DNA from: Planctomycetota bacterium
GTDB lineage: Bacteria > Planctomycetota > UBA8742 > UBA2392
Direction of reading: 5' to 3'
NCBI GenBank assembly: GCA_019186845.1
Contig: JABARW010000018.1
Location: forward strand, 67,180-105,920
DNA length: 38,741 nucleotides
Shown here: piece after piece, positions 33,504-38,741 of the stretch
Numbering within the stretch: the first letter of the stretch is position 1
Layout of the letters: every line of letters starts with the position of its first letter
The notes under the pieces: generated by a model
What the model saw: the letters and a program-made list of their open reading frames with translations, nothing else
Database searches by the model: none
What the model was told of the DNA's origin: nothing
Made by a program: the position numbers and the translations under genes

Positions 33504-34826
33504 TCAGCGCGCCAGCGCCGGTTCTTCGCAGGGGGCCCACACGCCAGGCTGGCCTCCCGTCATGCACTTCTTCTCTTTGACGTGGTACTCGAACTCTTTG
33601 AAGAAGGCCTTCATGTAGCTCTCCACCGGCATGACCAGCGAATCGCTGAGCAGGCAGATGGTGCGCTTGGAGATCATGCCGCACACTTCTTTGATCAGAT
33701 CGAGGTCGTTGTCGTGGGCGTGGCCGAACTCGAGGCGATGGACCAGCTTCTCCAGCCAGCCCAGGCCCTCGCGGCAGGGGGTGCACTGGCCGCAGCTTTC
33801 GTGGTGGTAGAACTTGGCCAGGTTCAGCAGGGCATTGACCATGCACACGCTGTCATTCATGACAATCACACCCGCGCTGCCCAGGAAGCTGCCCGCGCTG
33901 CGAACGGTGTCAAAATCCATGGCCAGGTCCAGCTTGTCGGGCGTGAAGATGGGCATGCTCGAGCCGCCGGGAATGATGGCCTTGAGCGTGCCGATCACGC
34001 CGCCCGCGTATTCATCAATCAGCGTGCGCAGCTTGGTGCCCAGGGGCGCCTCGTAGACGCCGGGTTTGCGCACGTGACCCGAAATGCAGTAAAGCTTGGG
34101 ACCGGGGCCCGCTGCCGGGCCCTGCTGGAGATACCATTCCTTGCCCTTGCCGACGATGTGCGGCAGGTTTGAAAGCGTCTCCACATTGTTGACGATGGTC
34201 GGAAAACGGAAGAAACCTTCCACCGCCGGAAAGGGCGGCTTGATCTTGGGGTAGGCACGCTTGCCTTCCGCGGCGCTCAGCAACCCCGTTTCTTCGCCGC
34301 AGATGTAGGCGCCCGCGCCGCGCAACACGGTGATGTCCAGCTTGAAGCCCTTGCCCAACCTGAGCACATCCTCGCCCAGGATGCCCGCGGCGTAGCATTC
34401 GTCGATGGCGCTCTGCAGGCGGTTGATCTCCCGCACGAACTCGCCCCGCACGAATACGTAGGCGTGCTTGGCGCCAATGGCCCAGCAGCAGATGATGATG
34501 CCTTCGATCAACTGGTGCGGGTCATAGGCCAGGATCTGCCGGTCCTTGAACGTGCCCGGCTCGCTCTCGTCGGCGTTGACGGCGAGAAAACGCGGCTTGC
34601 CGTTCTCGGGCAAGAAGGTCCACTTGAGGCCCGTTGAGAAACCTGCGCCGCCGCGCCCGCGCAGGTTGGAGTCCTTGACGTAACTGATCAGCGCCTTGGG
34701 CTCGAACTCAGTGATGGCCTTCTTCGCGGCCGCGTAGCCCCAATAATCGCCCCGCGACTGATACTGCTTGAGCGTCCAGCTTTCAGGCGTCTTCCAGTAC
34801 TTGCTGATGACAGGTTCATAGGGCAT
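33504..34826 (-). CDS. nuoF: NADH-quinone oxidoreductase subunit F (NADH/FMN-binding)
   Basis: The 440-residue protein shows the NuoF signatures: SNLRGRGGAGFSTGLKW (NADH site), VNADESEPGTFKDR (FMN site), YICGEETGLLSAAEGKR (glycine-rich FMN loop), and the [4Fe-4S] site ESCGQCTPCREG with C342, C345, C348 and a fourth Cys at 391 (RTICLLSDS). It has no N-terminal thioredoxin-like or C-terminal ferredoxin extension, which favours NuoF over HydB/HoxF-type proteins. NuoE, NuoG and other complex I genes are absent here, so it either supplements a distant nuo cluster or serves another NAD-linked complex, perhaps the adjacent molybdoenzyme. No Shine-Dalgarno sequence precedes the ATG; the promoter suggests a leaderless mRNA. 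Confidence 0.92.
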   Translation of the reverse strand: MPYEPVISKYWKTPESWTLKQYQSRGDYWGYAAAKKAITEFEPKALISYVKDSNLRGRGGAGFSTGLKWTFLPENGKPRFLAVNADESEPGTFKDRQILAYDPHQLIEGIIICCWAIGAKHAYVFVRGEFVREINRLQSAIDECYAAGILGEDVLRLGKGFKLDITVLRGAGAYICGEETGLLSAAEGKRAYPKIKPPFPAVEGFFRFPTIVNNVETLSNLPHIVGKGKEWYLQQGPAAGPGPKLYCISGHVRKPGVYEAPLGTKLRTLIDEYAGGVIGTLKAIIPGGSSMPIFTPDKLDLAMDFDTVRSAGSFLGSAGVIVMNDSVCMVNALLNLAKFYHHESCGQCTPCREGLGWLEKLVHRLEFGHAHDNDLDLIKEVCGMISKRTICLLSDSLVMPVESYMKAFFKEFEYHVKEKKCMTGGQPGVWAPCEEPALAR

Positions 34827-34834
34827 GGCGCGGC

Positions 34835-34863
34835 AGGTTAGCGGGCCTCGCGGCAGGCATCAA
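34835..34863 (-). promoter_or_regulatory. Promoter giving a leaderless nuoF mRNA
   Basis: On the minus strand TTGATG (34863-34858), exactly 17 bp, TAACCT (34840-34835), then eight bases to the ATG. Transcription would start at the start codon. Confidence 0.55.
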
Positions 34864-34996
34864 GCCCGACGCGCAGCGTCCCGGAGAGCCCACGCCATAG
34901 AGATGCGGGATAAAGAAAACGTGCGGCGGTGCAGTCGTGTTGCACGGGCGGCAGGACCGCCGTCCTTGAGCTGAAATGTACAGGGCAAGAAATTAC

Positions 34997-35025
34997 TTGA
35001 GATCTTTAAGTCACCACCATAGAAT
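34997..35025 (+). promoter_or_regulatory. Promoter of the large secreted protein gene
   Basis: TTGAGA (34997-35002), exactly 17 bp, TAGAAT (35020-35025). The leader of about 87 nt contains the palindrome ACGAT-GT-ATCGT (35042-35053). Confidence 0.6.
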
Positions 35026-35118
35026 CATTTCCCTCTATCCTACGATGTATCGTGCACAATCCAGGCCCCCACGGGGCAACGATGCCGCCCATACACGCCG
35101 GCGGCAGGAGAACTCAGA

Positions 35119-38100
35119 ATGTCCTACGGCATCAAGCGGCTACTGGCCGGCCTTTTGGTGATTTTTTGCAGTCAGATGGCTTTGGCTCAAGCCGTCCAGA
35201 AAGAGGTCGAACCCAACGGCTCCACGGCCACAGCCAGCCCGGTCACGCTGACGAACGGCGTCGCCAAGGTTCAAGGCAACGTTTATCCCAACGCCGACGA
35301 AGATTTCTATTCGTTCACGGGGCAGGCCGGTAACCGCGTGTTTGTCGCCACCGTGACGTCCTTCTCGTCCAACAGCAGCACCGACAGCGTCATTGAGCTC
35401 ATTGACACCGACGGCACAACGGTGCTGGAAACCGACGACAACGACGGCACCTTCGGCGCAAGCGCCTCGGTCATCGCCGGACGGTTGTTGATCAACAGCG
35501 GAACTCATTACGTTCGCGTGCGCCATACGTCTGCCACGAGTCAGCTTCGCGGATATGATCTTTATCTTGCCGTTCGGTCAGGAAGCCCCACCGCAGAGAC
35601 CGAGCCCAACGACACCTTCCCCGGGCAGGCGCTTCCCGTCGGCGGCTATGTTTCCGGCGTGGTGAACCCCGCGGCGGATTTTGACTTCTACAGCCTGACT
35701 CTGGCCCAGGGCGACACCGTCGCCGTGATACTTGACTGCGACCCCGAGCGCGACGGTGTAACGTTCAATGGCCGTGTCGGAGCCGGAGTATTTGCCGGCA
35801 GCCAGGTTCTCGTCGCCAACGACGCCAATACCGTTTCGCCCAACGGCGAGGCGTTCTTCATGACCGTCGGAGCCGCAGGCACTTACGGCGTGCTGATCGA
35901 CGGCGGCGGCACTGCCGGTTCGCCCACGGCAACCTACATCGCCAGCATCTTCGTGATTCCGGCCCCCACGGCCACGGTGTTCACCTACAGTACGACCACA
36001 CCGGCCGCGATCCCCGCGGGGCCGGGCCAGGTGACCTCCAGCATCAACATTCCGGACGCCCGCCGCATCCGCCGCATGGCACTGGCCATCGACCTGACCC
36101 ACACCAACATGCTGGACCTCGATGTGACCCTGCAAGGTCCCGGAGGCAACGAGATCCATCTCTTCACCGATGTCGGCAGCAATACGCAGACCACGATGCA
36201 GCTTGGTCTGAGTGACGACGCGGCCGTCCCCATCAACACTTTCACGGTCATGCAGGGCATGGTCTACCAGCCCGAGCTGGCTGCGAAACTCGACCTTTGG
36301 CGCGGCCGCAACTCCCAGGGCACCTGGACGCTGGTGATCCGCGACGACACCGCGGCCAACGGCGGCACCCTCAATGGCTGGTCCATTATCATAGAGGAGG
36401 AGCCCGCCTTGCCTTCGCCCGGCACGGGCTTCAACTATCAGGACATCTTTACCACGGACTTTGAATCCGGTGACGCCGGCTTCACCAGTTCAGGCACGGG
36501 AAACCAGTGGGCGCGCGGCACCCCGACCGCGGTGCCGATTACGACGGCCAACAGCGGCACCAACTGTTTCAAGACCAACCTCACGGGCAACTATGCTGCC
36601 AGCTCCGTACAGGACCTTCTTTCTCCGAACATCAACCTGAGCGGCGTTTCAGGCCCGATCTTCCTTGAGTGGGCCATGAACTACCAGATCGAGAACGCCA
36701 GCTTTGACCACGCCTATGTGGAAGTGCGTGTCGCGGGCCAGCCCGCCACGGCCGTGCGATTGTGGGAGTGGATGGGTGCCACCATGCAGGCAAGCGTGGG
36801 CAACCCGACAACCACTATCCAGTCCGCGACAGGCTGGGGCCTGCATCGCGCGCGCATTGACAGTTTCGCCGGGCAGACCATCGAAGTTCTCTTTCACTTC
36901 GACAGCGATACGACCGTGCAGTTGTGCGGGTTGGCCATTGATGACGTGCGGGTTTTCGGCGCTGTTCCTGCCCCTGAAATTGATGTCCAGCGCAGCTCCA
37001 CCAGCATTGCCGACGGCGAACCCAACCACGCCCTGGGCAACGTGTCGACCTTGACCGGACAGACCTTCACCTTCACGGTGCTCAACACCGGCGGGGGAAG
37101 CCTGAGCCTTCCGGGCGCCACGCCCGTCACCATTTCCGGGGCCAGCGCGGGCCTCACGGTCAACGTGACGGTGCAACCCGCCGGCAGCGTTGCTCCCAGC
37201 GGTTCGACCACCTTCAATGTGTTCGTACAGCCCTCCAGTGCCGGCGCCTTCAACTTCACCGTCAACGTGGCCAACAACGACGGCGACGAAAACCCCTACA
37301 ACTTCACCTGCCAGGGTACGGGCTTCACCAACGCGCCGCCGGTGCTGGCTTTGGGCAGCCCGACGGACTTCACGGCCGGTTCGGACTTTGACCTCACGGT
37401 CCAGCCCGGCGCCAGTCTCGCCGGTACCAACGGCGCCGTGCTGCGCGTCACCGACGCCACGCCCGATCCCGTCAATGCCACCATCACCTTCAGCACCGGC
37501 CCCCAGGGCGCCACGCCCCCGGCCGGCATCGTGCCGCCCGCCAACGTTTCCGGCGGCGCGGGTGCGGGCTTCAACCTCACCTGGACCGGCACGGCTAACG
37601 CCACCAACACGCCCGGCACCTACGTGTGGAACGTACTGCTGACCGACGGCGTGTCCAACGTGAACCGCTCCGTGCGCATCACGATTGCCAACCTTGCCCC
37701 GGCCCACGTCGTCGTCGCCCCGACCACGGGCACCGGCGCCCTGGCCACTCCCTATGCCGCGACGATCCAGATCGGCAGCACCACGGCCATCAACATCGCC
37801 ACGGTCAGCGACGGCAACACGGGCCAGAACGTCAGCTTCGTCAGCCAGTCCCTGACGGCCAGCCCCGCCGGCTCGAGCGCCACGCACACCTTCTCGGTGA
37901 GCCCCGCCTCGGGCAACCCGGTAACCCTGGTCTGCACGCCGTCCGCTGCGGTCCTGGCGGACCTCGGCGACTTTGACTACACGATCCTCGTGCAGGACGA
38001 CACCTCGCCCACCCCGGTCCAGAGCACCATCTACGTGCGCATCACGATTGCGGGCACCGCGCCCTCGATCACCAGCACGGCACTGACCACGGCCGCCGTG

Positions 38101-38715
38101 GGCATCAGCTACAACTATCAGGTGACCGCGACGGGCAACCCGTCCACGTTCACCTTCAGCGCTTCGGGCCTGCCCGCCTGGCTGAGCATCAGCGGCACGG
38201 GCCTGATCAGCGGCACCCCCGCGGCCGGCGACATCGGCACGACGGGCACCATCACGGTGACGGTGGCCAACGGCATCACGCCCAACGCCACGCAGAACTT
38301 CAGCATCACCGTGTCGGCCGCGGTGGCTCCGGCCATCACCAGCACGGCAGTCACCACGGCGACGGAGGGCACGGCGTACACCTACACGTTCACCCTGACC
38401 GGTAACCCGACGCCGACCTTGAGCCTGACCACGGGCACCCTGCCCGCCTGGCTCACGCTCAGCGGCAACACGCTCTCGGGCACGCCTCCGGCGGGCTCGG
38501 CGGCGACCTATGGTCCGTTCACCTTCACGGCGACCAACGGCGTCACGCCCGATGCCACGCAGACGTTCAGCATCGTGGTGTCGGCGTCTTCTTCGGGCGG
38601 CGGCGGTGGTGACGACGGCGGTTGCAGCACGGGCAACGGGCAGTCCTGGCTGATGCTGGCCGGCCTGCTGGCGGCCCTGGGTGTGGCCCTGCGCACGCGC
38701 AAGGCCCGCGCCTGA
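35119..38715 (+). CDS. Large multidomain secreted protein with C-terminal sorting tail
   Basis: GGAG (35107-35110) sets the start. The 1198-residue product has a signal peptide ending MALA-QAV. Two PPC-like bacterial pre-peptidase domains follow (about 30-150, VEPNGSTATA and DEDFYSF; about 155-275, AETEPNDTF and DFDFYSL). Then comes a proprotein convertase P-domain (about 290-430, LDLDVTLQGPGGNEIHLF and GTWTLVIRDDTAANGG) and a jelly-roll-like domain (about 440-615). Choice-of-anchor and Ig-like modules follow, the last two being similar putative-Ig repeats (PSITSTALTTAAVGISYNYQ and PAITSTAVTTATEGTAYTYT). The tail is a Gly/Asp linker, GGCSTGNGQ, a hydrophobic helix and RTRKARA, like MYXO-CTERM or Synerg-CTERM sorting signals. 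No protease domain is present, so it is probably a surface or adhesive protein. Confidence 0.85.
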   Translation: MSYGIKRLLAGLLVIFCSQMALAQAVQKEVEPNGSTATASPVTLTNGVAKVQGNVYPNADEDFYSFTGQAGNRVFVATVTSFSSNSSTDSVIELIDTDGTTVLETDDNDGTFGASASVIAGRLLINSGTHYVRVRHTSATSQLRGYDLYLAVRSGSPTAETEPNDTFPGQALPVGGYVSGVVNPAADFDFYSLTLAQGDTVAVILDCDPERDGVTFNGRVGAGVFAGSQVLVANDANTVSPNGEAFFMTVGAAGTYGVLIDGGGTAGSPTATYIASIFVIPAPTATVFTYSTTTPAAIPAGPGQVTSSINIPDARRIRRMALAIDLTHTNMLDLDVTLQGPGGNEIHLFTDVGSNTQTTMQLGLSDDAAVPINTFTVMQGMVYQPELAAKLDLWRGRNSQGTWTLVIRDDTAANGGTLNGWSIIIEEEPALPSPGTGFNYQDIFTTDFESGDAGFTSSGTGNQWARGTPTAVPITTANSGTNCFKTNLTGNYAASSVQDLLSPNINLSGVSGPIFLEWAMNYQIENASFDHAYVEVRVAGQPATAVRLWEWMGATMQASVGNPTTTIQSATGWGLHRARIDSFAGQTIEVLFHFDSDTTVQLCGLAIDDVRVFGAVPAPEIDVQRSSTSIADGEPNHALGNVSTLTGQTFTFTVLNTGGGSLSLPGATPVTISGASAGLTVNVTVQPAGSVAPSGSTTFNVFVQPSSAGAFNFTVNVANNDGDENPYNFTCQGTGFTNAPPVLALGSPTDFTAGSDFDLTVQPGASLAGTNGAVLRVTDATPDPVNATITFSTGPQGATPPAGIVPPANVSGGAGAGFNLTWTGTANATNTPGTYVWNVLLTDGVSNVNRSVRITIANLAPAHVVVAPTTGTGALATPYAATIQIGSTTAINIATVSDGNTGQNVSFVSQSLTASPAGSSATHTFSVSPASGNPVTLVCTPSAAVLADLGDFDYTILVQDDTSPTPVQSTIYVRITIAGTAPSITSTALTTAAVGISYNYQVTATGNPSTFTFSASGLPAWLSISGTGLISGTPAAGDIGTTGTITVTVANGITPNATQNFSITVSAAVAPAITSTAVTTATEGTAYTYTFTLTGNPTPTLSLTTGTLPAWLTLSGNTLSGTPPAGSAATYGPFTFTATNGVTPDATQTFSIVVSASSSGGGGGDDGGCSTGNGQSWLMLAGLLAALGVALRTRKARA

Positions 38716-38741
38716 GCTGCACGCTCAGCCTCAAGATTCAA

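Noticed and set aside
36649..37887. 412-codon minus-strand frame opposite the large secreted protein
   Set aside because: It is a Gly/Arg/Val-rich shadow of Thr/Gly/Asn-rich coding sequence.
37700..38600. Repetitive-looking sequence suggesting tandem DNA repeats
   Set aside because: The similarity comes from two divergent Ig-like protein repeats, not from near-identical DNA repeats or a CRISPR array.

Overview
This is a GC-rich, gene-dense chromosomal window from a Gram-negative-type bacterium. The envelope evidence is an RND efflux pump with a lipoprotein adaptor, a probable outer-membrane barrel, many secreted proteins and a Tat-exported molybdoenzyme. Multihaem cytochrome c, PPC and P-domain secretory proteins, TPR and LRR proteins and a Cys-containing C-terminal sorting tail suggest an uncultured lineage with Planctomycetota-like or myxobacteria-like gene content. 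That placement is inference and weak. I see no phage, insertion sequence, CRISPR array or replication origin. Promoters look like sigma70 type (TTGAnn, 16-17 bp, TAnnnT).

Layout. 1-2214: 3' part of a multihaem cytochrome c. 2316-2939: a helical unknown protein whose Shine-Dalgarno sequence lies in a strong hairpin inside a second inverted repeat. 3126-4397: a probable barrel protein and a small unknown. 4443-7262: a RACo-like corrinoid-activating ATPase and rsmA, both apparently on leaderless mRNAs. 7324-8388: a bacterial pentameric ligand-gated channel homologue. 8494-12198: a fused NfnAB/SudAB-like flavin iron-sulfur oxidoreductase. 12273-14724: a convergent pair of exported repeat proteins (LRR, beta-propeller) of lower GC. 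14905-17955: pntAA-pntAB-pntB proton-pumping transhydrogenase. 18052-19209: a membrane protein, a candidate structured RNA with terminator, and tRNA-Asn. 19218-22740: divergent TPR protein and duplicated exported protein. 22789-27748: TetR, adaptor and RND pump operon with well-resolved promoter, operator and terminator. 27944-29647: two divergent exported unknowns. 29965-33338: a two-subunit Mo/W oxidoreductase. 33504-34826: a stand-alone nuoF. 35119-38715: a large multidomain secreted protein.

Functional theme. Much of the window concerns redox balancing: an Nfn-like protein, a Pnt transhydrogenase, NuoF, a molybdoenzyme with its iron-sulfur subunit, and a multihaem cytochrome. The Nfn-like and Pnt genes would link the NADH, NADPH and ferredoxin pools. 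The points I consider most worth following are the double-stem leader at 2316-2402, the structured RNA at 18.9-19.1 kb, the channel homologue, the fused Nfn-like enzyme, the Cys-to-Asn change in the iron-sulfur subunit, and the leaderless promoters.
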